Source: Polaribacter sejongensis | GTDB lineage: Bacteria; Bacteroidota; Bacteroidia; Flavobacteriales; Flavobacteriaceae | Assembly (NCBI RefSeq): GCF_038024065.1 | Contig: NZ_CP150667.1 | Coordinates: 3,789,501 to 3,853,500, forward strand | Direction: 5' to 3' | DNA: 64,000 nt | Shown here: in pieces, positions 8,058-15,924 of the stretch | Layout: each line of letters starts with the position of its first letter | Position numbering within the stretch: the first letter of the stretch is position 1 | The notes under the pieces: model-generated | The model's database searches: none | The model's input: the letters and a program-made list of their open reading frames with translations, nothing else | Told to the model about the DNA's origin: nothing | Made by a program: the position numbers and the translations under genes

Positions 8058-8092
8058 AAAAAGCACCTACATTGCTGTAAGTGCTTTTTAAG
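8058..8092 (-). terminator. Terminator of type II glutamine synthetase gene
   Basis: GCAC-c-TACA (8063-8071) pairs with TGTA-a-GTGC (8076-8084) around a 4-nt loop, flanked by five A on one side and five T on the other. It lies 20 bp after the glutamine synthetase stop on the minus strand. Confidence 0.85.
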
Positions 8093-8110
8093 ATTTTATA
8101 CTATTCGTAA

Positions 8111-9127
8111 TTATTTAACTGGTTTAACAGTTTTAATAATTCTAGCAGCTACTTTATATGGATCTGCGTTTGAAGATGGACGACGGTCTTCTAACCATCC
8201 TTTGTATCCTTTTTCTACAACGATAATTGGAATACGAATTGATGCACCTCTATCTGAAACTCCCCAAGAGAAGTCAGTAATTGCAGCAGTTTCATGCTTA
8301 CCAGTTAAACGTTGGTCGTTAAACTCACCATAAATTTCAATGTGTTCTTTTACTACTGGGCGGAAAGCTTCACAAATTTCGATGTATTTTTCTTTAGAAC
8401 CACATTCTCTTAAGATAGAGTTAGAGAAGTTAGCGTGCATTCCAGAACCATTCCAATCAGTATCTCCTAATGGTTTTGGGTGGTACTCAATGTACATTCC
8501 TTTTCCTTCAGTTAAACGATCTAATAAATATCTAGATATCCAGATTTCATCTCCTGCTTTCTTTGCTCCTTTTGCAAATAATTGGTATTCCCATTGTCCA
8601 GAAGCAACCTCTTGGTTAATTCCTTCAAAGTTTAAACCAGCATCAATACATAAATCAGCATGCTCTTCAACGATATCACGACCATGTGTATATAAACCTC
8701 CTACAGAACAGTAGTACTGTCCTTGTGGAGCAGGGTAACCACCTCTTGGAAATCCTAAAGGCAATCCTGTACTTGTATTCATAATAAAGTATTCTTGTTC
8801 AAAACCGAACCAGAAATCGTTATCATCATCTTCAATAGTAGCACGTGCATTAGATTCGTGTGGAGTTCCGTCTGCATTCATTACTTCATTCATTACCAAA
8901 TAACCGTTAATACGATTTGGATCTGGATAAATAGCAACAGGTTTTAAAATACAGTCAGATGCTCCTCCAGAAGCTTGTTTTGTAGAAGAACCGTCAAAAG
9001 ACCAAAGTCCCAATTCTTCAACTGTTCCTTTAAAATCTTCATGCTCTTCAACTTTGGTTTTACTTCTCATGTTCTGAGTTGGATAATAACCATCTAACCA
9101 AATGTATTCTAATTTAATTTTTGCCAT
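8111..9127 (-). CDS. Glutamine synthetase, type II (GSII, eukaryote-like)
   Basis: This 338-residue enzyme makes glutamine from glutamate, ammonia and ATP. The length and motifs are those of GSII: a beta-grasp N-domain (WSFDGSSTKQA), the metal/ATP-site segments WFGFEQEYF and NFEGINQEVASGQWEYQ, GSGMHANFS, the GKHETAAITDFSWGVSDRG loop, and a DRRPSSNADPYKVA end. The start is the ATG at 9127 (MAKIKLEYIWLDG); an in-frame upstream ATG at 9169 would add 14 residues not typical of the family. It is divergent from the type III enzyme across a 168-bp region carrying an inverted repeat, so the two may be co-regulated by nitrogen status (inference). Confidence 0.95.
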   Translation of the reverse strand: MAKIKLEYIWLDGYYPTQNMRSKTKVEEHEDFKGTVEELGLWSFDGSSTKQASGGASDCILKPVAIYPDPNRINGYLVMNEVMNADGTPHESNARATIEDDDNDFWFGFEQEYFIMNTSTGLPLGFPRGGYPAPQGQYYCSVGGLYTHGRDIVEEHADLCIDAGLNFEGINQEVASGQWEYQLFAKGAKKAGDEIWISRYLLDRLTEGKGMYIEYHPKPLGDTDWNGSGMHANFSNSILRECGSKEKYIEICEAFRPVVKEHIEIYGEFNDQRLTGKHETAAITDFSWGVSDRGASIRIPIIVVEKGYKGWLEDRRPSSNADPYKVAARIIKTVKPVK

Positions 9128-9195
9128 AATATATATGTGTTTATGTGATGTTCGTCCTACAAAAATCAAATATTTTCATTAGATATCAAAAAAAA

Positions 9196-9260
9196 TAGGG
9201 GTAAAATATTTAAAATAGCTAAAAAATAATTTTATCCCTAAATTTGAAAGGGTATATTTG
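9196..9260. promoter_or_regulatory. Divergent glutamine synthetase promoter region with inverted repeat
   Basis: TAGGGGTAAAAT (9196-9207) and ATTTTATCCCTA (9229-9240) form an inverted repeat with one mismatch. A consensus -7 box TATATTTG follows at 9253-9260 for the type III gene. The repeat is placed to bind a regulator of both divergent genes. Confidence 0.5.
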
Positions 9261-9295
9261 TATAAAGTTAAAAATAAGTAGAAAATATTACTAAT

Positions 9296-11479
9296 ATGTC
9301 AAGGATTAGATTTAATGCATTGCAAGAAACACTACGTAGAAGTCCTATAAAAGTAGTTCAGAATGAAAAAAGATCAGCACTTTTTGGTCGGAATGTGTTT
9401 AATAAATACGCTATGCAACAGTATCTTACACGTGCTGCATACGAAAGTGTGATGAATGCAATTGATCATGGAACTAAAATTGATAGAAAAATTGCAGATC
9501 AGGTTGCGGTAAGTATGAAAGATTGGGCAATGTCTAAAGGGGCTACTCATTATACGCATTGGTTTCAGCCACTTACAGGTGCTACTGCAGAAAAACATGA
9601 TGCTTTTTTTGAGTCTATAAATGGCAGTCTTGCAATGGAAAAATTTGATGGAGAACAATTGGTTCAGCAAGAGCCAGATGCATCTAGTTTTCCTAATGGA
9701 GGAATTAGAAATATGTTTGAAGCTCGTGGTTATACGGCTTGGGACCCAACTTCTCCTGCTTTTATTTATGAAACAACACTTTGTATTCCAACAATTTTTG
9801 TTGCTTATACTGGGGAAGCTTTAGATAATAAAACGCCTTTGTTAAGGGCATTACAAGCTATAGATACACATGCTACTGCTGTTTGTAAATATTTTGATAA
9901 GAATGCAAATAAAGTAAGTGCAACACTTGGTTGGGAACAAGAATTCTTTTTAATTGACGAAGCTTTAGTGCTTGCAAGACATGATATACAATTTACAGGT
10001 AGAACTTTATTAGGGCATTCGCCGGCTAAAGGACAACAACTTGATGATCATTACTTTGGAACCATTCCTGCAAGGGCTATGAGTTTTATGCAAGATTTAG
10101 AGCAAGAGTGTATGTTGTTGGGGATTCCTGTAAAAACAAGGCATAATGAGGTTGCTCCAAATCAGTTTGAGATTGCACCAATTTATGAAGAAGCTAATTT
10201 AGCGGTAGATCATAATTCATTAATAATGGATGTGATGCAAAAAATATCTAGAAGACATCATTTTAAAGTCTTGCTGCATGAAAAACCATTTGCAGGTATT
10301 AACGGGTCTGGGAAGCACAACAATTGGTCTTTGTCTACCGGTAACGGAACTAATTTGCTAAGTCCGGGTAAAACCCCAATGAAGAACTTGCAATTTCTTA
10401 CCTTTTTTATCAATACTATTAAAGCGGTGTATAAATACGAAGAGTTGTTAAGAGCTTCTATTGCGTCTGCAAGTAATGAATATCGATTAGGCGCTAATGA
10501 AGCACCACCTGCAATTATTTCTGTGTTTATTGGAAGTCAACTATCAGCAGTTTTGGATGAATTAGAAAATGTAACTAAAGGAAAGCTTTCACCGCAAGAA
10601 AAAACGGATTTAAAGTTAAATATTATAGGTAAAATTCCTGAAATTTTATTGGATAATACAGATAGGAATAGAACTTCTCCGTTTGCATTCACAGGAAATA
10701 AATTTGAGTTTAGAGCTGTTGGTTCTTTAGCAAATTGTGCAATACCAATGACTGTTTTAAATACTATTGTTGCAAAGCAATTAAAAGAATTTAAGATTGA
10801 AGTAGATGCTTTAATAGAGGAAAAGGATCTTAAAAAAGATGAAGCTGTTTTTAATATACTAAGAGAATATATAAAAGACTCTAAGGCAATTCGTTTTGAT
10901 GGAGATAGTTATGGAGAAGCTTGGGAAAAGGAAGCTAAAAAAAGAGGCTTAACTAATTATAAAACAACTCCAGAAGCTTTAAAGGCAAAAGTTTCTGAGA
11001 AAACAATTTCTTTGTTTGAAGAAATGGAAGTAATGAGTAAAGTAGAATTAGAAGCTCGTTATGAGATTGATTTAGAATCGTACGCTAAAAAGGTGCAAAT
11101 AGAAGGACGTGTTTTGGCAGATATTGCAAGAAATCAAGTAGTGCCTACTGCAATAATTTATCAGAATACTTTATTGGAGAATACTAAGAACTTAAAAGAA
11201 ATTTTTGGTGATGAATATAAAAATATAGCCAAAGAGCAAATTGAGCTAGTTATGTTAATTTCTAAACATATTACTAAAATTAATGCTTTGGTAGTAAAAA
11301 TGGAAGCAGAAAAAGTGAAAGCTAATAAACATTTTGGTTTTAAATTAGCAGAACAATACAGTAACAAAATAAAACCTTTTTTTGTAGATATAAGATATCA
11401 TTGTGACCAGTTAGAAACCTTGGTAGATGATAATTTATGGCCATTAGCTAAGTATAGGGAGTTGTTATTTATTAATTAA
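9296..11479 (+). CDS. Glutamine synthetase, type III (GSIII)
   Basis: This protein has 727 residues, the usual length of the large dodecameric GSIII found in Bacteroidetes and cyanobacteria. Characteristic motifs are TGATAEKHDAFF near residue 94, LGWEQEFFLID around 215, the metal/substrate region TRHNEVAPNQFEIAP near 283, HEKPFAGINGSGKHNNWS around 330, and NRTSPFAFTGNKFEFRAVGS around 458. The C-terminal 150 residues are helical and charged. The ATG at 9296 is preceded by a -7 box at 9253-9260. Having both GSII and GSIII suggests layered control of ammonium assimilation. A hairpin terminator follows. Confidence 0.96.
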   Translation: MSRIRFNALQETLRRSPIKVVQNEKRSALFGRNVFNKYAMQQYLTRAAYESVMNAIDHGTKIDRKIADQVAVSMKDWAMSKGATHYTHWFQPLTGATAEKHDAFFESINGSLAMEKFDGEQLVQQEPDASSFPNGGIRNMFEARGYTAWDPTSPAFIYETTLCIPTIFVAYTGEALDNKTPLLRALQAIDTHATAVCKYFDKNANKVSATLGWEQEFFLIDEALVLARHDIQFTGRTLLGHSPAKGQQLDDHYFGTIPARAMSFMQDLEQECMLLGIPVKTRHNEVAPNQFEIAPIYEEANLAVDHNSLIMDVMQKISRRHHFKVLLHEKPFAGINGSGKHNNWSLSTGNGTNLLSPGKTPMKNLQFLTFFINTIKAVYKYEELLRASIASASNEYRLGANEAPPAIISVFIGSQLSAVLDELENVTKGKLSPQEKTDLKLNIIGKIPEILLDNTDRNRTSPFAFTGNKFEFRAVGSLANCAIPMTVLNTIVAKQLKEFKIEVDALIEEKDLKKDEAVFNILREYIKDSKAIRFDGDSYGEAWEKEAKKRGLTNYKTTPEALKAKVSEKTISLFEEMEVMSKVELEARYEIDLESYAKKVQIEGRVLADIARNQVVPTAIIYQNTLLENTKNLKEIFGDEYKNIAKEQIELVMLISKHITKINALVVKMEAEKVKANKHFGFKLAEQYSNKIKPFFVDIRYHCDQLETLVDDNLWPLAKYRELLFIN

Positions 11480-11511
11480 ACGATAGGTAAATTGATAATA
11501 TCTTAAAAAGT

Positions 11512-11555
11512 AAGGGTTAAAAATGATAATTATTCATTTTTAACCTTTTTTTTAT
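11512..11555 (+). terminator. Terminator of type III glutamine synthetase gene
   Basis: AAGGGTTAAAAATGA (11512-11526) pairs with the complement at 11534-11548 (one G-T), followed by a T run to about 11553. Confidence 0.85.
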
Positions 11556-11658
11556 AGGTGTTTTCCCCTGTTTTTGTTTATTTTATTTATATTTAATACC
11601 TGTAAGTGTTTGTTTTTGAGTTGTTTACGCTTTTATTTTATTTGTGTTTTTTATTTTT

Positions 11659-11690
11659 TTTGGAATTAGACAAATAAATTTCTATATTTG
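11659..11690 (+). promoter_or_regulatory. Promoter of the curli operon
   Basis: TTTG at 11659-11662 and TATATTTG at 11683-11690 are separated by 20 nt, matching the Bacteroidetes primary-sigma consensus (-33 TTTG, -7 TAnnTTTG). Transcription would start near 11697, leaving a leader of about 210 nt before the first curlin gene. Confidence 0.7.
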
Positions 11691-11769
11691 ACTTGTTTAA
11701 ACACAGAATCGATCAAGCTATATAGTTTACAACAACTCTTTACTTTAAGAGTTGACTGAAAATGAAAAG

Positions 11770-11822
11770 TTATCCTTAATAACTTAACATTTTATCCCTA
11801 ATAATTTTAATTACCCCTAAAA
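11770..11822. promoter_or_regulatory. Three phased direct repeats TTAYCCYTAA in curli leader
   Basis: Repeats TTATCCTTAA (11770-11779), TTATCCCTAA (11792-11801) and TTACCCCTAA (11811-11820) are spaced about 22 and 19 bp apart, roughly two helical turns. The middle copy lies in a 13-mer, ATTTTATCCCTAA, also present between the glutamine synthetase genes (9229-9241). This suggests a DNA-binding regulator site. Confidence 0.5.
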
Positions 11823-11907
11823 ATTTATTGTAGTATATCATATTCAATTTATATCGGATAGATTTTGATATGCTTAATTTTTAACTAACGTATTTAAATT
11901 ATTTATC

Positions 11908-12849
11908 ATGAAAAAATTAGTAATTATGGCTATGTGTTTAGCTACAGGTGCGCTTTTCGCACAAACTCCACAAGCAAGTTGTGATGATTGTTCTTTTACT
12001 CAAATGACTTCTGGAATTAGAGGAGCAGTTGACAATACGAGTGATATCACTCAAAAAGGTATCTTAAATGATGCGAATGCTTATCAAATAGGAACAGGAA
12101 ACTACTCTATAGTTAGCCAAGACGGTGATAACACTTTAGGAGCTGGTAATGGAGGGAGTAGTAATGAAGCTTTAATTTATCAAAGTGGTTGGAGAAACCA
12201 TTCAGATATTAAGCAAGATGGAGATAATAACTCTGGTGTAGTAGAGCAAAGAGGAACTCTTAATTATGCTAAGCAAGATGTAGGGGTTGGACAAGCGGAA
12301 AATAATGATGCTAGTGCTAATCAAAACGGACTTTTAAATACTTCGTTCCAAAAGCAACGTTTTGATAACAACTCGGCAACAGTAATGCAGGTTGGTGTAA
12401 GTAATTACGCAGAACAAGATCAAAATAGTGGTGCTAATGGTGTTGCGGGTAGTGTTGCTCAGATAAACCAAAGTGGTACAGATAATGAAGCGAAACAAGC
12501 GCAAATGGGAAGTAATAATAATGCGTCTTCTACTCAAAATGGATTTGACAATACATCTTCTGAAGACCAAACATCTGTTGCTGGAGGTGCTTTTTCTAAT
12601 ACTTCTACAGTGAATCAAGATTTTCTTTTATGGACTACTGGTACAGGTAATTTAGCTTGTGTAACTCAAAATTCAGTTGGAGGAAATAATACTAGTTCAA
12701 TTACACAGACTAATTTAGCGGGTGTTTATGGTTGGACACCAGGAAACACTGCAGTTGTTACTCAAACAGCTAATTTATCTAGTAATATGAGTACTATTAT
12801 GCAAAGTGGAGGTGCTAATCAAGCTTGTGTTGAGCAAATTGGTAACTAA
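11908..12849 (+). CDS. csgA: Curlin-repeat protein, major curli-type amyloid subunit (CsgA-like)
   Basis: This 313-residue secreted protein has a signal peptide ending ALFAQ (about 1-19). The mature part is a long series of imperfect curlin repeats, each centred on Q-x-G-x-x-N, for example QKGILNDAN, QDGDNTLG, QSGWRNHSD, QDGDNNSG, QRGTLNYA, QNGLLNTS and QSGTDNEA, with Ser, Asn, Gln and Ala dominating. More than ten repeats are visible, against five in enterobacterial CsgA. An N-terminal CDDC and two late Cys residues (LACVTQ, QACVEQ) are unusual for curlin and could cross-link or cap. It heads the operon with csgE, csgF and csgG. The strong hairpin after its stop suggests that it is made in excess. 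Confidence 0.9.
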   Translation: MKKLVIMAMCLATGALFAQTPQASCDDCSFTQMTSGIRGAVDNTSDITQKGILNDANAYQIGTGNYSIVSQDGDNTLGAGNGGSSNEALIYQSGWRNHSDIKQDGDNNSGVVEQRGTLNYAKQDVGVGQAENNDASANQNGLLNTSFQKQRFDNNSATVMQVGVSNYAEQDQNSGANGVAGSVAQINQSGTDNEAKQAQMGSNNNASSTQNGFDNTSSEDQTSVAGGAFSNTSTVNQDFLLWTTGTGNLACVTQNSVGGNNTSSITQTNLAGVYGWTPGNTAVVTQTANLSSNMSTIMQSGGANQACVEQIGN

Positions 12850-12872
12850 AAAATAAATTATTAACTTAATTT

Positions 12873-12909
12873 ATAAGTAAGGAGGGGTTCTTCCTCCTTA
12901 CTTATTTTT
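12873..12909 (+). terminator. Intercistronic hairpin between curlin subunit genes
   Basis: A perfect 13-bp stem, ATAAGTAAGGAGG (12873-12885) with the complement at 12893-12905, encloses a 7-nt loop and is followed by T residues. It is probably a partial terminator or mRNA-stabilising stem lowering expression of the genes after the major subunit. Confidence 0.8.
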
Positions 12910-12924
12910 CAAACACTTTCTATC

Positions 12925-13407
12925 ATGAAAAAAAATAAAAACATATGGTGTTTTCTTGTCTTTTTATTGTGTAGTTTATACGTTACTGAGGTTTCTGCAC
13001 AACAAGAAAAGCTACCTACGTATTTTTCTAATAATTTCTCTCAGTTAAGTCCATATAACACTTCCTTACTAGTAGATAGTAATAGTTTGTTGACAAATGA
13101 GAATAGTCAAAATAGCTTATTTCAACAACAATCAGAAAACATAAATAGTGTAGTACTTAACCAGGTAGGCTTTGAGAATAATGCAGACATAAAGAGTTCA
13201 AATCAGACTTCTCAAAATGTAAATCAAATAGGAAATGAAAATTATTATAGTTTTATTAATTACTATAATAGTAATCCTATCAACTTTGGTGTTCATCAAC
13301 AAGGAAACTCTAATTCGTTACAAATTTACGGTACAAATTCAATGATGAACGGAGCTGCTATAATTCAAAACAGCAATAATCAGGCACTTATTATTAAAAA
13401 CTACTAA
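12925..13407 (+). CDS. csgB: Minor curlin-type subunit, putative nucleator (CsgB-like)
   Basis: This 160-residue secreted protein has a signal peptide ending VSAQ (about 1-25). The first third of the mature chain lacks repeats (LPTYFSNNFSQLSPYN). The C-terminal part has four or five curlin-type units with Q and N at repeat positions: LNQVGFENNADI, VNQIGNENYYS, HQQGNSNSLQI, IQNSNNQALI. The short repeat region and its place beside the major subunit suggest the CsgB-like nucleator that seeds fibres at the surface; this is inferred, as sequence identity to CsgB cannot be measured here. The next gene starts directly after the stop codon. Confidence 0.78.
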   Translation: MKKNKNIWCFLVFLLCSLYVTEVSAQQEKLPTYFSNNFSQLSPYNTSLLVDSNSLLTNENSQNSLFQQQSENINSVVLNQVGFENNADIKSSNQTSQNVNQIGNENYYSFINYYNSNPINFGVHQQGNSNSLQIYGTNSMMNGAAIIQNSNNQALIIKNY

Positions 13408-14130
13408 ATGTATTTTTCTAAAATTGTTTTTTTTATTTTATGTTTAAGTTGTAGCATTGGTTTTAGTCAATCTGAAAATGATGTTTACGGCAAGATTAAT
13501 GTTGATAAAAAAGATAATTTTATTACTTTAAAAGCAGAGGTAAATAATGATGGTTTGTTGCATATAGATAAGTTGTTTTATAATTTAATTGCCTTAAAAA
13601 AAGGAAAGGGAGGTAATTACTCTAACAATAGACAGTCAGGTGAGTTTTCGATACAACCGAATGAAAACATGGAGGTTTCCACCATAAAAGTTAACTTAAA
13701 TGGAGACGAAGAATTAAAAGTTTATTTATTTATTAAAAAAAATGAAAAATTAATATCTAAAGATTCACTTTGGATATTACCTAAAAATATACAGCAGGAA
13801 GTTGCTGAGAAAACAGACGAGAAAGATTTTTTTCTTAAAGGTATAGTCGTAGATGAGGCTATAACTAAATTAGGTAAAGATTACCATGACCTTTTTTATC
13901 AATCGTATTTATTATCTGGTATAAAGTATCCTTTTATTATAAAAATAAAAGAAAAACCAGGTATGGGTAGAACGAGTATTATTCTCGTAGAGGTAGAAGA
14001 AATTAAAATACATGAGTTTTTTTCTAGACCAGATGAAGAGTTTTTAAAATCGAATGTAGGAGTTGCATTAGAGCGATTGTACTTTTATGCAAAACAAAGA
14101 GAAGAATTAAGAAAGAAAAGTAAAATGTAA
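13408..14130 (+). CDS. csgE: Curli assembly factor: CsgH-like domain fused to CsgE domain
   Basis: This 240-residue periplasmic protein has a signal peptide ending GFSQ (about 1-20). Residues about 138-240 match CsgE, the secretion-channel plug and specificity factor: GIVVDEAITKLGKDYHDLFYQ, then IIKIKEKPGMGRTSIILVEV and a Phe/Arg-rich tail. E. coli CsgE has only this domain. The extra region, about 25-125, resembles CsgH/CsgC-type curli chaperones, with KKGKGGNYSNNRQSGEFSI and a beta-rich end, KVYLFIKKNEKLIS. The protein may therefore both restrain amyloid formation and gate export (inference). The ATG abuts the preceding stop codon, implying translational coupling. Confidence 0.85.
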   Translation: MYFSKIVFFILCLSCSIGFSQSENDVYGKINVDKKDNFITLKAEVNNDGLLHIDKLFYNLIALKKGKGGNYSNNRQSGEFSIQPNENMEVSTIKVNLNGDEELKVYLFIKKNEKLISKDSLWILPKNIQQEVAEKTDEKDFFLKGIVVDEAITKLGKDYHDLFYQSYLLSGIKYPFIIKIKEKPGMGRTSIILVEVEEIKIHEFFSRPDEEFLKSNVGVALERLYFYAKQREELRKKSKM

Positions 14131-14141
14131 ATAAAATTGTT

Positions 14142-14555
14142 ATGAAAGAAAAAGTACTATTATTCGTGTTATTTGTTTGTTTTTCTAGTTTTTCATTTTC
14201 ACAGCAATTGGTTTATAAGTCGATAAACCCGTTTTTTGGAGGGGGAGATTCATTTGCATACCAGCAGTTGTTAGCTTCAGCGAATGCCCAAAATGATTTT
14301 CAAGAGGAAAATACAAATCCATTTACGCAATCTTCAGAGATAGATAATTTTACAGATAACTTAAATAGGCAATTACTAAACTCACTCTCACAGGGCTTAT
14401 TTCAGGAACAAATTGGCAGTCAAGGATTGTCAGAAGGAACTTATGTTTATGGTTCTTTAGTTGTAGAGATTAGTCCAGGTGTTGGCGGTTTAAGCGTAAG
14501 TATTTTAAATACATCAACAGGAGAACAAACTCAAATAACTATTCCAAACAATTAA
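14142..14555 (+). CDS. csgF: Curli assembly protein CsgF
   Basis: This 137-residue secreted protein has a signal peptide ending SFSQ (about 1-20). The mature N-terminus, LVYKSINPFFGGG, is the CsgF signature that inserts into the CsgG pore (compare the family pattern Y-x-x-x-NPxFGG). A helical linker (NLNRQLLNSLSQGLF) and a small beta domain ending in VEISPGVGGLSVSI and STGEQTQITIPN follow, as in CsgF. Its role is to couple the exported nucleator to the secretion channel at the outer surface. It lies between csgE and csgG with gaps of 11 bp and 9 bp. Confidence 0.92.
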   Translation: MKEKVLLFVLFVCFSSFSFSQQLVYKSINPFFGGGDSFAYQQLLASANAQNDFQEENTNPFTQSSEIDNFTDNLNRQLLNSLSQGLFQEQIGSQGLSEGTYVYGSLVVEISPGVGGLSVSILNTSTGEQTQITIPNN

Positions 14556-14564
14556 TTGAAATCT

Positions 14565-15911
14565 ATGAAAAGGAAGTACTTTATTTTATGCTATTTCCTA
14601 ATAGCAATGTTTTTTTCGAGTTGTGGAACTTATTTTAACCAACCTTTAGATCAATCAAGAGCTAGAATTGGAGAAAATTCATCTCCAGAAATGTCTATAA
14701 AAAGTTTTTCTCCAAAAGAAAAAACGGTAGTGGGTGTTTATAAGTTTAGGGATCATACTGGTCAATATAAACCAGTAGAAAATGGTTCTACTTTTAGTAC
14801 AGCTGTTACACAAGGAGGTACTTCTATACTATTAAAATCATTAGAAGAATCTAATTGGTTTAAGCCAATTGAAAGAGAGAATATAGGAAATTTATTAAAT
14901 GAAAGACAGATAATTAGAAATACTCGTCAAGAATATGCAGGAGATAATAAACCTATTAAAATGCCACCATTATTATTTGCAAATTACATTGTAGAAGGTG
15001 GTGTTGTGTCTTACGATTCTAATATTATTACGGGGGGTACTGGTTTGCGTTACTTTGGAGTTGGTGCTTCTGGAGAATATAGACAAGACAGAATAACGGT
15101 ATATTTAAGAGTTGTTTCTACATCCACGGGTCAAATTCTTAAAAATGTGTATGTGTCTAAAACTATTTTGTCACAAGGTCTTTCTGCTAATTTGTTTAAG
15201 TATGTATCTTTAAGAAGGTTATTAGAGGCAGAAACAGGTATTACAAAAAATGAGCCAGCTCAATTAGCTGTTAAAGAAGCTATTGATAAAGCTGTAGAAT
15301 TATTAATTACAGAAGGTATTATAGATGGTATATGGGAGCCTAGTGGTGGACAGGAAGTTGTAGATTTTGTAAAAAAGAACTATAAGAAAGAACAAGAAGA
15401 GGCGGAGTTAACAGAATTATTTAATAGAAAGCAAGAATATAGAAGGGGTAAGATTAGTGTTGGGGCTGTGAGTGGAGTATCTAAAATTGTTGGTGATTAT
15501 TCTGATGCAGAGTTTGGTCTTGGGACAGATATGCTACTTAAATTCATGCTAAATAAATCTAGATTTGCATTTTCTTTAGGATTAGGTTCTAGCACGCTTT
15601 CTAATAAAAACATATTTGAAAAAAGGATTTATGATTCTAATGTGAATTTTGAATACTATCTATTGCCTAATGACAGGATGACTCCTTATGCTTATGTTGG
15701 TGTTGGTTCTATTTCTACTAAAAACTTAAGTGATAACTATTTTAAGTATCAATATGGTATTGGTTTAGAGTATCTTATTACTGATAAATTGGGGTTTATC
15801 TTAAGAGGTGAGCAAAATATTATATCAACAGACAATTTAGATGGTTTGGTTAGGGGAGATAAAAATGATAAGATTTGGAATGTTAGAGCAGGAATTAATT
15901 TCTATTTTTAA
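14565..15911 (+). CDS. csgG: Curli secretion channel CsgG with C-terminal beta-barrel-like extension
   Basis: This 448-residue lipoprotein (lipobox FSSC, Cys20) is an outer-membrane secretin-like channel. The first 270 residues or so are CsgG: GVYKFRDHTGQYKP, SILLKSLEESNWFKPIERENIGNLLNERQII, LLFANYIVEGGVVSYDSN and TGGTGLRYFGVG. E. coli CsgG ends near 277. Here about 150 residues are added that look like a small outer-membrane barrel (alternating strands, FSLGLGSSTLSN, YAYVGVGSIST, terminal aromatic VRAGINFYF). A TTG at 14556 directly follows the csgF stop; the ATG at 14565 is preferred because it gives a clean lipoprotein signal. The extension is probably an additional membrane domain. Confidence 0.92.
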   Translation: MKRKYFILCYFLIAMFFSSCGTYFNQPLDQSRARIGENSSPEMSIKSFSPKEKTVVGVYKFRDHTGQYKPVENGSTFSTAVTQGGTSILLKSLEESNWFKPIERENIGNLLNERQIIRNTRQEYAGDNKPIKMPPLLFANYIVEGGVVSYDSNIITGGTGLRYFGVGASGEYRQDRITVYLRVVSTSTGQILKNVYVSKTILSQGLSANLFKYVSLRRLLEAETGITKNEPAQLAVKEAIDKAVELLITEGIIDGIWEPSGGQEVVDFVKKNYKKEQEEAELTELFNRKQEYRRGKISVGAVSGVSKIVGDYSDAEFGLGTDMLLKFMLNKSRFAFSLGLGSSTLSNKNIFEKRIYDSNVNFEYYLLPNDRMTPYAYVGVGSISTKNLSDNYFKYQYGIGLEYLITDKLGFILRGEQNIISTDNLDGLVRGDKNDKIWNVRAGINFYF

Positions 15912-15924
15912 AAAATAAATTAGT

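Noticed and set aside
8340..8714. 124-codon plus-strand open frame inside the type II glutamine synthetase gene
   Set aside because: Antisense to a highly conserved gene, with no family features; a codon-bias shadow.
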